Numbered from the stretch's first letter, positions 54,815-63,936 are shown. The stretch is 64,000 bases of DNA from Massilia sp. erpn (GCF_024400215.1 NZ_CP053748.1:5580001-5644000), one strand, 5' to 3'. Notes: generated by a model not told the origin, from the letters alone. Program-made: numbers and translations.

Positions 54815-55075
54815 ATGTCTATCCTCTTTTACGTCTTGACGCTGCTGGGCTGCGCCCTGCTCTATCTGAGCCACCGTCACCAGGCTTTGCGGCGCGCGCC
54901 GCTGCCCGCCCTGCCGGCCCGCTTGGCCGGTGCACTCTTACTGCTGCTGGCCCTGCCCTGCGGCCTGAGTTTCCTCGGCACGGCCACCACGGTCTTCGTC
55001 TGGCTGGTGCTGCAGATGCTGGCCTTCGGCCTGTTCCCGTTTATCGCCCTGCTGCTGAGGAGGACCGAAGCATGA
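54815..55075 (+). CDS. Small membrane protein, DUF3325-like
   Basis: An 86-residue, three-helix membrane protein (LGCALLYLSHRHQALRR, LAGALLLLLALPCGLSFLG, VFVWLVLQMLAFGLF). Its size, position and first helix fit the DUF3325 family, which accompanies TonB receptors and PepSY proteins. Its stop overlaps the next start by 4 bp (ATGA). Role in iron uptake is known only by association. A more upstream ATG at 54776 is possible. Confidence 0.65.
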   Translation: MSILFYVLTLLGCALLYLSHRHQALRRAPLPALPARLAGALLLLLALPCGLSFLGTATTVFVWLVLQMLAFGLFPFIALLLRRTEA

Positions 55076-55377
55076 GCGGCAAAAACAAAAAACCTATCCG
55101 CGCCGACTGGTGGAGCAAGACACTGGCCGGCTGCATCCTGGGCTGGACCTTGGCGCTGGCCGTGGCGGGCATCTTCGCCTGGGCCGGCCCCGGCGGCGCC
55201 GATGCGCCGAATAAAACCCAGTTCGTGATGTGGATGATCGCACCCGTGTGGATGCTGGTCTTCAGTCTGAGCTATCTGTTTCGCAGCGGCGCGCGCGCCC
55301 TGCTCTGGCTGGGCGCGGCCAACGCGCTGGCCTATGCCCTTCTTTTCTCTCTGCGTGGAGTCCCGGCCTTCTCATGA
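55072..55377 (+). CDS. Small membrane protein, DUF3649-like
   Basis: A 101-residue membrane protein with helices at LAGCILGWTLALAVAGIFAW, FVMWMIAPVWMLVFSLSYLF and LLWLGAANALAYALLFSLR. This matches DUF3649 proteins of iron-transport operons. It overlaps both neighbours by 4 bp (ATGA at each end), so the three genes are translated together. Function unknown. Confidence 0.72.
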   Translation: MSGKNKKPIRADWWSKTLAGCILGWTLALAVAGIFAWAGPGGADAPNKTQFVMWMIAPVWMLVFSLSYLFRSGARALLWLGAANALAYALLFSLRGVPAFS

Positions 55378-57032
55378 AAATCCGCAGCGATATTCTCCGT
55401 ATTTACCAAAGCCTGCATACCTGGGCCGGTCTCGGCGCCGGCATGCTGCTGTTCATCGGCTTCTTCGCCGGCGCGCTCACCATGTTCAAGGAACCGCTGG
55501 ACCGCTGGGCCAGCAGTCCCGCCGCCGTGCATGGCGCGCCAGCCGCCGCCACCGGCGAAGCCAGCCTGGATAAGCTGGTGACCCAGGTGCTGGACCGCTA
55601 TCCCGCCGCGCGCCGCGAGTTCACCCTGCATCTGGAGCGCAACGAATACGCCACCTCGCCTATCAGCTGGAGCGCCGGCGAAGGCGGCCGCGAACTCGAT
55701 CTGTCGGCGCGACGCTGGGAGGCGGGACTGGATGCCTCCGGCCAGCTGCAGGTGCGGCAAGCCTTGCCCACCCAGCTGGCGCAGCTGATCGATATGCTGC
55801 ACCGTACCGGCGGCATTCCCGGCTCGCTGGGCGGCGAATACCTCGGCATCTATCTGATGGGCGTGGCTGCCGTGCTGTACTTCCTGGCCCTGGTGTCCGG
55901 CCTGATCCTGCTGCTGCCCACCCTGGTCAAGGATTTCTTCGCCCTGCGCGCGGGCAAGAACCGCAAGCGCTTCTGGCTCGACGCCCACAATATCGTCGGC
56001 ATCACCAGCCTGCCCTTCCACATCGTGATCAGCGTGACGGTGATCGTATTCGCCTTCCACGACCAGTTCTACGACAGCCTGGCGCATGTGGTGTACGAAG
56101 GCCGCCCCATGTTCGGCGCGGCGCCCGGCGCAAAGCCCGTGGTGCGTCCGCTGGCCGATATGCTGCCGCCCACCACGCTGCTGCGCAAGGTGCGCGACAC
56201 GGCGCCCGAGGCCGAGGTGACGGAAGTCCTGTTCATGGGCCTGGACAGCCCGCGCCCCATGGTGCGCGCGGCGGTGGCCGACGCCCGCCATCTGGTGGCC
56301 GGACCGACGACCGGCTTCGTGATGATCGATCCCTACACCGGCAAGACCGATACCGATATGCTGCCCGGTAAAGAAGATTTTTGGAGCAGCCTGGTCACGC
56401 CCTTCTTCGCCCTGCATTTCGGCAATTACGGCGGCAATCTGACGCGCTGGATCTACTTTGCGCTCGGCCTGGGCGGCGCCTTCCTCTTCTATACCGGCAA
56501 TCTGCTGTGGGTGGAAAAGCGGCGCAAGAACCAGTTGCGCGACGGCGCCCTGCCGCAGCAGACGCGCGCCACCGCGCTGATGGCCAGCGCCACCCTCGGC
56601 GTCTGCCTCGGCAGCGTAGCCGGCAGCGCTTTCGCCATCGCCGCCGCCAAGTGGCTGCATGCCTGGGTGGCGAATGCGAATTCGGCCTGCGTGACGGTGT
56701 ATTACGCGGTCTTCCTAGCCAGCGTGGCCTGGGCCTTCTGGCGCGGTGCGGCGCGCGCAGCGCCGCAGCTGCTGCTCCTGTGCGCGCTGGCCGCCTTCGC
56801 CATCCCGTTCGCCACACTGGCCGGCTGGCTGCTGCCGCAGGCCGGTTTGTGGTCGCATGCCAGCGGCGCCGCGCTCGGCGTCGATCTGAGCGGCCTGGTG
56901 CTGGGCCTGGCGCTGCTGTATGGCGCAAGGCTGAGCGCGCGCCGCCTGCGCCATGGTCCGGCCGACAGCGTCTGGTCGGCGCCGCCGCGCGCACACGCTG
57001 AGGAATTGCACAAGCTGGCACGACAAGAGTAG
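55374..57032 (+). CDS. PepSY-associated membrane protein (FoxB/PiuB-like)
   Basis: A 552-residue inner-membrane protein. It begins IRSDILRIYQSLHTWAGLGAGMLLF, the PepSY-TM pattern, with conserved His in helices (LHTW, WLDAHNIVG, FHIVI). PepSY-TM proteins beside TonB receptors are believed to reduce or release iron from siderophores. The His residues could hold heme. It is the last gene of the receptor operon. Confidence 0.85.
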   Translation: MKIRSDILRIYQSLHTWAGLGAGMLLFIGFFAGALTMFKEPLDRWASSPAAVHGAPAAATGEASLDKLVTQVLDRYPAARREFTLHLERNEYATSPISWSAGEGGRELDLSARRWEAGLDASGQLQVRQALPTQLAQLIDMLHRTGGIPGSLGGEYLGIYLMGVAAVLYFLALVSGLILLLPTLVKDFFALRAGKNRKRFWLDAHNIVGITSLPFHIVISVTVIVFAFHDQFYDSLAHVVYEGRPMFGAAPGAKPVVRPLADMLPPTTLLRKVRDTAPEAEVTEVLFMGLDSPRPMVRAAVADARHLVAGPTTGFVMIDPYTGKTDTDMLPGKEDFWSSLVTPFFALHFGNYGGNLTRWIYFALGLGGAFLFYTGNLLWVEKRRKNQLRDGALPQQTRATALMASATLGVCLGSVAGSAFAIAAAKWLHAWVANANSACVTVYYAVFLASVAWAFWRGAARAAPQLLLLCALAAFAIPFATLAGWLLPQAGLWSHASGAALGVDLSGLVLGLALLYGARLSARRLRHGPADSVWSAPPRAHAEELHKLARQE

Positions 57033-57035
57033 GAT

Positions 57036-57049
57036 TTGACCTGGATCAA
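57036..57049 (+). promoter_or_regulatory. FNR-like box upstream of the stress-protein/PHA operon
   Basis: TTGACCTGGATCAA matches TTGAT-N4-ATCAA with one difference (C for T in the left half). Its centre is about 76 bp before the first start codon, a distance that fits a class II activator site. It suggests induction at low oxygen. Confidence 0.6.
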
Positions 57050-57118
57050 AGTTATTGTCGGCCCATCGGATCAGACTGATGCTCATCAGGAACTTACTTT
57101 GTCATCAAGGAGGGTTTT

Positions 57119-57307
57119 ATGAGCATCAATCAAGGACTGGTCGACCGCTGTGTGCATATTCTGATGATTGCGGGACTGTTGATAGCGACCGGCATGGTGT
57201 ATTTCGGCATCGCCGGCTGGATTGTGCTGATTCCGGCGCTGGCGGGCCTGACCGGCCTAGGCCGCGCGCTGCTGCCATCCACCGCGCAGGCCCGCCGCTA
57301 CGGCTGA
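57119..57307 (+). CDS. Small two-helix membrane protein
   Basis: A 62-residue protein with two hydrophobic segments (HILMIAGLLIATGMVYFGIAG and IVLIPALAGLTGLGRALL). It resembles small DUF2892/YgaP-tail-like membrane proteins. It precedes the universal stress gene by 26 bp and is probably first in the operon. AAGGAGGG lies in front of the ATG. Role unknown. Confidence 0.7.
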   Translation: MSINQGLVDRCVHILMIAGLLIATGMVYFGIAGWIVLIPALAGLTGLGRALLPSTAQARRYG

Positions 57308-57333
57308 ACTCCGCGCCAAACAGGAGGAAGATC

Positions 57334-58170
57334 ATGTTCAAGACTATCGTATTGCATGTAGACGCCTCACCCCAGTTCGATGCGCGCATGGCCCTGGCCG
57401 CGCGCATGGCGCAGGACTTCGAGGCCCACCTGGTCGGCTGCGCCGTCACCGGCCTGTCGCTGCGCGACTTCGTTTTCCTGGCCTGCTCCAACCGCAGCGC
57501 CGTTCCCAGCGGCGAGTACGAGCAAATGCGCGAAGCGCCGCGCATTCATCTGCAGCAGTTCACGCAGCAGGCGGAAAGCCTGGGCGTCGATTCCTACGAA
57601 TCGCGCATGGTCGACGAGGACGCGGTGCAAGCCTTGCAGCTGCAGGCGCGCTACGCCGATCTGCTGGTGGTGGGACGCGGCGATCCCGATTCGCGCGGCC
57701 TGCGCGGCACGGCCAGGCTGCCCGAGGAGCTGGCCCTGCACAGCACCCGCCCGGTGCTGGTGGTGCCGGACGGCTACCACCGCGAAGGCGGCATCGGCAA
57801 GGTCACCATCGGCTGGAACGCCAGCATGGAAGCCACGCGCGCCGTGCAAACCGCCTTGCCGCTGCTGCGCCGCGCATCCAAGGTACAGGTGGCCGTCATC
57901 AATCCCGACGAAATGCCGGAACGCCATGGCGAGCAGCCGGGCGCGGACCTGGCCCTGTATCTGGCGCGGCATGGCGTGCAGATCGAAGTGGTGCAGATCG
58001 AAACCGCGCAGACCACGGCCGGCGCCCTGCTCGATCTGGCGCGCAGCAGCGGTTCCGACCTGCTGGTGGCCGGCGCGCGCGGCCATAGCCGCTACCGCGA
58101 ATGGGCTTTGGGCGGCGTCACGCGCGACCTGCTCGACCAGGCCACATTACCCCTGTTGCTGGCCCACTGA
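57334..58170 (+). CDS. Universal stress protein with two Usp domains
   Basis: A 278-residue protein with two tandem Usp domains. The first (MFKTIVLHVDASP, LLVVGRGDPDSRG) and second (KVTIGWNASMEATRAV, LLVAGARGHSRYREWALGGV) each have the nucleotide-binding-like loop, though the G-2x-G-9x-G(S/T) pattern is only complete in the second. Double-Usp proteins help cells survive low oxygen or stress. The PHA synthase gene starts 7 bp downstream. AGGAGGAAG precedes the ATG. Confidence 0.88.
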   Translation: MFKTIVLHVDASPQFDARMALAARMAQDFEAHLVGCAVTGLSLRDFVFLACSNRSAVPSGEYEQMREAPRIHLQQFTQQAESLGVDSYESRMVDEDAVQALQLQARYADLLVVGRGDPDSRGLRGTARLPEELALHSTRPVLVVPDGYHREGGIGKVTIGWNASMEATRAVQTALPLLRRASKVQVAVINPDEMPERHGEQPGADLALYLARHGVQIEVVQIETAQTTAGALLDLARSSGSDLLVAGARGHSRYREWALGGVTRDLLDQATLPLLLAH

Positions 58171-58177
58171 GGCCGCC

Positions 58178-59980
58178 ATGACGCGGCGCTCGCTCTCGGC
58201 CAGTTGCAGCCTGCAGCGCCAGGGCAGCGCCTGGCAGGGAGGGCAGGCGCACAGCTATCCGGAAAGCGGCAACGAGAATGCCGCCGCCGCCGACCTGTTG
58301 CTGAACGCCGCGCTGGCGCGCTGGACCGCCTCGGTGTCGCCGGCCGCCATGGCCGTGGCCTATGCCGACTGGCTGTGCCATCTGGCGCTGTCGCCATCCA
58401 AGCAGCAGCACCTGCTGCTGCAGGCGGCCGACAGCGGCCAGCGCTGGCTGCACTATGTGGAGCAGGCGCTGCGCCCCGGCCTGCCGGGCGAGCCGCAGCC
58501 GGCCATCGAACCGCTGGCCCAGGACCGGCGCTTCGAGGAAGCGCCCTGGCAGCGCTGGCCTTTCAACGCCATCTCGCAAGGCTTCCTGCTGCAGCAGCAA
58601 TGGTGGCACCGTGCCACCAGCGGCGTGCGCGGCGTGTCGCGCCACCACGGCGAGGTGGTGACGTTCACCGTGCGCCAGATGCTGGACTGGCTGGCGCCTT
58701 CCAACTTCATCGCCACCAATCCCGTGGTGCTGGACGCCGTGCTGCAAAGCGGCGGCGCCTGCCTGCTGAACGGCGCGCAAAAAGCCGCGGCCGATATCTG
58801 GCGCGGCATCACCGGCGCCGGCGCCGATGCGCCGCCGGCCTATGCGCCGGGCCGCAATCTGGCGCTCACGCCGGGCACGGTGGTGCTGCGCAACCACCTG
58901 ATCGAGTTGATACGCTATGCGCCCGCCACGCCCAAGGTGCATGCGGCGCCGCTGCTGATCGTGCCGGCCTGGATCATGAAGTACTACATCCTCGACCTGT
59001 CGCCGCACAACTCGCTGGTACGCTATCTGGTGGAGCAAGGACATACGGTTTATATCATTTCATGGCGCAATCCCGATGCCGAGGACCGCGAGCTGTCGAT
59101 GGAGGATTACCGCCAGCAGGGCGTGATGGCGGCGCTGGATGCGATCACGGCGCAAAGCGGCGCGCGCCGCATCAACGCCGCCGGCTACTGCCTGGGTGGC
59201 ACGCTGCTGGCGATTACGGCGGCAGCCATGGCGCGTGACGGCGATACCCGCCTGGCCAGCGTTACCCTGCTGGCGGCCCAGGTGGACTTTACCGAGCCGG
59301 GCGAGCTGTCGCTGTTCGTCGACGAGAGCGAGGTGAGCTTCCTGGAGGCGGGCATGTGGGAGCGCGGCTATCTGGACACGCGCCAGATGGCGGGCGCCTT
59401 CCAGCTGCTGCGCTCCAACGACTTGATCTGGTCGCGCCGCCTGCGCGAATACCTGCTCAACCTGCCCGCCGTGGACAGCGACCTGATGGCCTGGAACGCC
59501 GACGCCACGCGCATGCCCTACCGCATGCACAGCGAATACCTGCGCAACCTTTTCCTGCGCAACGACCTGGCCAATGGCCGTTACCAGGCCGGCGGCCGGG
59601 CCGTGGCCCTGACCGATATCGAAACGCCCTTCTTCGCTGTCGGCACCCTGAGCGACCATGTAGCGCCCTGGCGCTCGGTGTACAAGCTGCTGTTGCTGGC
59701 CGATGCCGATGTCACCTTCCTGCTCACCTCCGGCGGCCATAATGCGGGCGTGGTGTCGCCGCCCGGCGAAACGGGACGGGTCTACCAGATCGCCACCCAT
59801 CACGAGGACACGGCGTATATCGATCCGGACAGCTGGCACGCCTGTGTCGAGCAGCACGAAGGCTCGTGGTGGCCCGCCTGGGCCGAATGGCTGGCGCGCC
59901 TGGCCGGCCCGCTGGGCGATCCGCCGCCGCCCGGTCCCGTGCTGGGCGAAGCGCCCGGCACTTATATCTTCCAGCGCTAG
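58178..59980 (+). CDS. phaC: Poly-beta-hydroxyalkanoate synthase, class I
   Basis: A 600-residue synthase that polymerises 3-hydroxyacyl-CoA into PHA granules. The lipase-like box is GYCLGGT with catalytic Cys338, the Asp is in SDHVAPW and the His in GGHNAG. FNFIATNPVVLDAV-like (here SNFIATNPVVLDA) and WIMKYYILDLSPHNSLV are class I features. It lacks adjacent phaAB; instead it is coupled to a stress protein. Its stop overlaps the convergent phosphorylase stop by 4 bp. Confidence 0.93.
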   Translation: MTRRSLSASCSLQRQGSAWQGGQAHSYPESGNENAAAADLLLNAALARWTASVSPAAMAVAYADWLCHLALSPSKQQHLLLQAADSGQRWLHYVEQALRPGLPGEPQPAIEPLAQDRRFEEAPWQRWPFNAISQGFLLQQQWWHRATSGVRGVSRHHGEVVTFTVRQMLDWLAPSNFIATNPVVLDAVLQSGGACLLNGAQKAAADIWRGITGAGADAPPAYAPGRNLALTPGTVVLRNHLIELIRYAPATPKVHAAPLLIVPAWIMKYYILDLSPHNSLVRYLVEQGHTVYIISWRNPDAEDRELSMEDYRQQGVMAALDAITAQSGARRINAAGYCLGGTLLAITAAAMARDGDTRLASVTLLAAQVDFTEPGELSLFVDESEVSFLEAGMWERGYLDTRQMAGAFQLLRSNDLIWSRRLREYLLNLPAVDSDLMAWNADATRMPYRMHSEYLRNLFLRNDLANGRYQAGGRAVALTDIETPFFAVGTLSDHVAPWRSVYKLLLLADADVTFLLTSGGHNAGVVSPPGETGRVYQIATHHEDTAYIDPDSWHACVEQHEGSWWPAWAEWLARLAGPLGDPPPPGPVLGEAPGTYIFQR

Positions 59981-61518
59981 GCCGTCGCCTCCACCGTCAC
60001 CAGCGCGCCTTGCGTTTCGGCGTAGTCAAGCGCATAGCGTAGTTCGCCCGGCGTTTCCGCATACAGCGTGAGCAGCGGCTGCCCCGGTGTCAGTATGGTT
60101 CCCAGCGGTGCGTGGAAGCGCAGCCCGGCAGCGGCGGCGCGCGGCGCGCCCGCCAGTTTGGCCAGGGTGGACAGCTTGCGGTTGTCGATGGCCACCACCC
60201 GGCCGCCATGGCGCGCCGTCAGCACTTGCGAGCAACAGGCTTGCGGCAGTTCGCGCATGCCGCCCTGCGCCGCGCAGATGCCCTGAAACTTGCGCCAGGC
60301 CGCCCCGCTTTCCAGCGTCTGGCGCGCCAAGGCTTCGCCCTGGCCTGGCGCGGCCTTGCCGCCCAGCTCCAGCAGCAGGCCCGCCAGGATCAAGGCGCGC
60401 TGGCGCAGATCCTGCGGCGCATCGTCCTGCTGACGCAGCACGGCCAGCACATCGAGCGCTTCCTGCGCCGGGCCGATGCCGCTGCCGACCGGCTGGCTGC
60501 CGTCGCTCAGCACGCAGCGCACATGCAGGCCAAGCGCCTGACCGCAGGCTTCCAGCCTCGCGGCCAATTGACGCGCCGCCTGTTCCGAGCGCACCTTGGC
60601 GGTGCGGCCCCAGGGAATATCGATCAGCACATGGGTGGCGCCGGCCGCCACCTTCTTCGACAGCACGGAAGCGACCAGCAGGCCATCGCTGTCCAGCTCC
60701 AGCGCGCGTTCGACGCGGATCAGGATATCGTCGGCCGGACTCAGTGCCACGCCGCCGCCCCAGGCGATGCAGCCGCCCTCGCGCTGCACCACCTGGCGCA
60801 TCTGTTCCACTTCCAGGCTGACCGGGGCCAGCACTTCCATTGTATCGGCCGTGCCGGCCGGCGAGGTGATGGCGCGCGAGGACGTCTTGGGCATGGTCAG
60901 GCCGCAGGCGGTCACGATGGGCACCACCAGCAGCGTGGTGCGGTTGCCCGGCAGGCCGCCGACGCAATGCTTGTCCACCACCACCGCGGCCGGCCACTGC
61001 ATGCGCTGGCCAACCGCCACCATGGCCCGCGTCAGGGCGATGGTTTCGGCCAGGTCGAGGTGGCTGCCGGAACAGGCGGTGATCAGGGTGGCGAGATGGA
61101 TGTCGGAATAGCGGCCGGCCACGATATCCTGCGCCACGACCAGTAAGGCCGCATCGTCGAAGGGACGGCCTTGCAGCTTGGCGCGCACGGCGGCGAACGA
61201 TTGCAGCGGCGCCGCGTGGCGCAGTTGCACAAGGGTGCCGTCGCGCACGCCGAGCGCCTGCCAGCTGGCCTCCGACAGTCCCACCTCGTCCAGTTCCAGC
61301 AGCTCGCTGTCGGCCACATTCAGCGTGGCCGTCACCGTCAGCGCGCCGCAGGTCAATTCAATGCGCGACTGCGCCTCAAAGCCTTCGGCGCGGCACACCG
61401 GACTATCGCGCCGCAGATACACCACCAGATGCTGATAGGTGTCGATACCGAGGCGACGCGCGCGCAGCATCGAAGCGCTGGCAGCATTGACGGCATTGGC
61501 GGGAGGCGGCTGGTGCAT
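59977..61518 (-). CDS. Long-form thymidine phosphorylase
   Basis: A 513-residue phosphorylase of the long archaeal-type family, with an extra ~80-residue N-terminal domain. It has the glycosyltransferase core (SDIHLATLITACSG, VDKHCVGGLPGNRTTL, KTSSRAITSPAGTADTMEVL) that binds phosphate and pyrimidine, and a C-terminal PYNP-like domain. It splits thymidine into thymine and deoxyribose-1-phosphate, or possibly AMP. In low-oxygen loci of related bacteria it often neighbours Usp and PHA genes. A TTG six bases upstream of the ATG is an alternative start. Confidence 0.82.
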   Translation of the reverse strand: MHQPPPANAVNAASASMLRARRLGIDTYQHLVVYLRRDSPVCRAEGFEAQSRIELTCGALTVTATLNVADSELLELDEVGLSEASWQALGVRDGTLVQLRHAAPLQSFAAVRAKLQGRPFDDAALLVVAQDIVAGRYSDIHLATLITACSGSHLDLAETIALTRAMVAVGQRMQWPAAVVVDKHCVGGLPGNRTTLLVVPIVTACGLTMPKTSSRAITSPAGTADTMEVLAPVSLEVEQMRQVVQREGGCIAWGGGVALSPADDILIRVERALELDSDGLLVASVLSKKVAAGATHVLIDIPWGRTAKVRSEQAARQLAARLEACGQALGLHVRCVLSDGSQPVGSGIGPAQEALDVLAVLRQQDDAPQDLRQRALILAGLLLELGGKAAPGQGEALARQTLESGAAWRKFQGICAAQGGMRELPQACCSQVLTARHGGRVVAIDNRKLSTLAKLAGAPRAAAAGLRFHAPLGTILTPGQPLLTLYAETPGELRYALDYAETQGALVTVEATA

Positions 61519-61583
61519 ACTCAATTGACTCTCCTGTGGTGCTGATAATCCGCAAAGCCTACGCAAGCAGTGTGAACATGAAA

Positions 61584-61597
61584 TTGATTCACGTCAA
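61584..61597 (-). promoter_or_regulatory. FNR-like box upstream of the phosphorylase gene
   Basis: TTGATTCACGTCAA matches TTGAT-N4-ATCAA with one difference. Its centre is about 72 bp upstream of the phosphorylase start and 82 bp from the serine hydrolase start on the other strand. It pairs with the similar box at 57036. Confidence 0.6.
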
Positions 61598-61620
61598 AAA
61601 AAATGTAATATTTCTTTTGG

Positions 61621-61634
61621 TACACAGCTGTGTA
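61621..61634 (+). promoter_or_regulatory. 14-bp palindrome overlapping a -10 element
   Basis: TACACAGCTGTGTA is a perfect palindrome that overlaps the TATAAT at 61633-61638, upstream of the serine hydrolase gene. A repressor bound here would block the promoter. Confidence 0.55.
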
Positions 61635-61672
61635 TAATTGCCAAATCAGCAATCACCAGAAGAGAGACGTCC

Positions 61673-62788
61673 TTGAGCCAGCCACGCAGCGCGCTTTGCG
61701 CCATTCTGTTTGCCGCCTTTTGCTTCCATGCCCACGCCGCGCCGGCCGCCGCGCCCAACCCGGCCAACCTGATCGCCACCGCCACCGCCGTGGCCCGCAT
61801 CGACGACTACCTGACGCAGAATTTCGCAGCCGGCCAGCCGGGCATCACCGTCATCGTCGTCAAGAATGGCCTGCCTGTGCTGCACAAGGCTTATGGGCTG
61901 GCGAACCTGGAACAGAAAACGCCGCTGGAACCGGCCATGAGCTTGCGCGTCGGCTCGGTCACCAAGCAGTTCACGGCGGCGGCCATCATGCAGCTGGCGG
62001 AACAGGGCAAGCTCAAAGTCAGCGACAGCATCACCACCTATCTGCCGGATTACCCGACCCACGGCCAGACCATCACCATCGAGCACCTGCTGACCCACAC
62101 CTCCGGCATTCCAAACTATACGGCGCTGCCGGGCTTTGGCGAGATCGTTCAGAAGACGATGAGCGTCAACGAGATGATCGCCTTCTTCAAGGACAAGCCG
62201 CTGCAATTCACGCCGGGCGAACGCTTCAGCTACAGCAATTCCGGCTACTTCCTGCTGGGCGCCATCATCGAAAAAGTCTCCGGCCAAAAGTATGCGGATT
62301 ACATGCGCCAGCACATCTTCGCACCGCTTCAGCTCAACAGCACTTTTTACGACAGCGACGAATGCCGCGCCCAGCCCTGCGTGGCCGGCTATTCGAAGCG
62401 CCTTTTGGGCGGTTTTGACAGCCCCCAGGTCATCAGCATGACACTGCCCTATGCGGCGGGCGCCCTGCGTTCCAGCGTAGACGATCTGGCGCGCTGGAAT
62501 GCCGCCATCGTGGACGGCAAGCTGCTGAAACCGGAAACCTGGCGCCGCATGCACACCGCCTACACGCTGAACAACGGCAAGACGGCGGACTATGGCTACG
62601 GCTGGTTTGTCGGACAATTCAAAGGCCAGCCTATGTATAGACACGGCGGCGACATTCCCGGTTTCTCGGCCGGGACGCAGTATCTGCCGGAGAGCGGCAT
62701 CTATGTGGCCGTCATCACCAACCGCGACGGCGGCCAGCCGGATATGGGAACCGTCACCAAGAAAATCACCACCCTGCTGCTGGATTGA
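61673..62788 (+). CDS. Serine hydrolase of the beta-lactamase/DD-peptidase family
   Basis: A 371-residue exported enzyme with a signal peptide ending at AHA. The class C-type motifs are SVTKQF (SxxK), YSNSGY (YxN) and HGGDIPG (HxG in place of KTG). Such enzymes include esterases, D-aminopeptidases and beta-lactamase relatives. The start is TTG at 61673 with AGAGAGAC upstream. The downstream TonB-like gene begins three bases after its stop codon, so they form an operon. Confidence 0.88.
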   Translation: MSQPRSALCAILFAAFCFHAHAAPAAAPNPANLIATATAVARIDDYLTQNFAAGQPGITVIVVKNGLPVLHKAYGLANLEQKTPLEPAMSLRVGSVTKQFTAAAIMQLAEQGKLKVSDSITTYLPDYPTHGQTITIEHLLTHTSGIPNYTALPGFGEIVQKTMSVNEMIAFFKDKPLQFTPGERFSYSNSGYFLLGAIIEKVSGQKYADYMRQHIFAPLQLNSTFYDSDECRAQPCVAGYSKRLLGGFDSPQVISMTLPYAAGALRSSVDDLARWNAAIVDGKLLKPETWRRMHTAYTLNNGKTADYGYGWFVGQFKGQPMYRHGGDIPGFSAGTQYLPESGIYVAVITNRDGGQPDMGTVTKKITTLLLD

Positions 62789-62790
62789 CG

Positions 62791-63414
62791 ATGGCGCAGG
62801 CGCCCAGCTTCCGCGAATACGAACAAAGGCGCATGCTGCGGCCGGCCTTCGGACTCGGCCTGGTTCTGCTCATTCATCTGGGTTTGCTGGCGGTGCTGAA
62901 AGCGCCCGGCCGGCCGCCGGAAGCGGTTGACGAAGACCGGTGGCCACCGCTGGTCTGGCTAGCGCCCATCAAGCCCGCCAAACCCGTGCCGCGCTCCGAG
63001 CCGGAAAAGAAAGCGCTGGAGAACGCACCGCCGCCGCACGCCAGCCGGCCCGCAACGCAAGCGCTGCCGGAGCCTGCGCCCGCTGGCCCTGCCGCCCCCG
63101 TGCAGCCGGAAGCGATTACGCCGCCAGTCCCCGTCGAAGCAAGCCGCGATGCGCCAAAATTCGATGTGAATGCGGCGCTGAAATCGGCGCGCGTCATCGC
63201 CACCAAACGGGCGGGCAAGGACGATATCCCACTCGACCAGCTCAAGGACAGGCCAGTCAATGAACTGAGCACGGAAAGCAGGCTGGGTAAGGAAATCGCC
63301 AGATCGGCGCGCGCCGACTGCATGGATGTGGTCCGCGGCGTCGGCACTTTGGCGCCGCTGGCCGCTGTCCTCGTCACCCTAACCGACAAGAAGGACTCCG
63401 GCTGCAAATGGTAA
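62791..63414 (+). CDS. TonB-like protein with proline-rich stalk
   Basis: A 207-residue protein with an N-terminal membrane helix (FGLGLVLLIHLGLLAVL), an extended Pro/Lys/Ala-rich stalk (KPAKPVPRSEPEKKA), and a small C-terminal domain with two Cys that could form a disulphide. The layout recalls TonB, but the typical TonB C-terminal domain is not obvious. It may span the periplasm. It is cotranscribed with the serine hydrolase. Confidence 0.6.
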   Translation: MAQAPSFREYEQRRMLRPAFGLGLVLLIHLGLLAVLKAPGRPPEAVDEDRWPPLVWLAPIKPAKPVPRSEPEKKALENAPPPHASRPATQALPEPAPAGPAAPVQPEAITPPVPVEASRDAPKFDVNAALKSARVIATKRAGKDDIPLDQLKDRPVNELSTESRLGKEIARSARADCMDVVRGVGTLAPLAAVLVTLTDKKDSGCKW

Positions 63415-63420
63415 GCGGCG

Positions 63421-63936
63421 TCAGTTCAGGCGCTTGACCATCACGCAGCGCTGGGCCGGATCATGGCCGCATGTGGCCTCGTAGGCGACCTTGGCGACAT
63501 AGCTCTCGCCCAGTTCCGCCGCCGCCACTTCGGCAAAGCCCAGGCGCGCGTAGTAAGGCGCATTCCAGGCCAGGGAGCGGTAAGTGGTCAGGGTCAGCGC
63601 TTCGACGCCCAGCTGGCGCGCATAGGCTTCCACCGCCGCCATCAGGCGCGTGCCGATGCCGCGGCGCTGGCTGGACAAAGCCACCGACAGCTCCACGATA
63701 AAGAGATGGCCGTCCATCACCTGCGCAGCCAGGAAACCGCTCAGCCCACGCTCGCCATCCGCCACCCACAAGCGCCCCTGCGCCAGGCAGCCTTGCAGGA
63801 AGCTGGCGGGCGTCGGTTCGCTGCCGGCGATCCACTCCAATCCCGGCGCGGCGAGAAAAGCGCCGGCGGCGCTGCGCTCCACATCGGCCAGTGAAGGAAT
63901 ATCGGCGGCCAGCGCCGGACGGATCAGAATGGACAT
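63421..63936 (-). CDS. GNAT-family N-acetyltransferase
   Basis: A 171-residue acetyltransferase. The acetyl-CoA loop is SSQRRGIGTRLMAAV (Q/R-x-x-G-x-G), and the later strand LTTYRSLAWNAPYYARLGFAEV completes the GNAT fold. It should acetylate an amine of a small molecule or protein. The ATG at 63936 was preferred to an upstream one at 63981. It is convergent with the TonB-like gene. Confidence 0.9.
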   Translation of the reverse strand: MSILIRPALAADIPSLADVERSAAGAFLAAPGLEWIAGSEPTPASFLQGCLAQGRLWVADGERGLSGFLAAQVMDGHLFIVELSVALSSQRRGIGTRLMAAVEAYARQLGVEALTLTTYRSLAWNAPYYARLGFAEVAAAELGESYVAKVAYEATCGHDPAQRCVMVKRLN

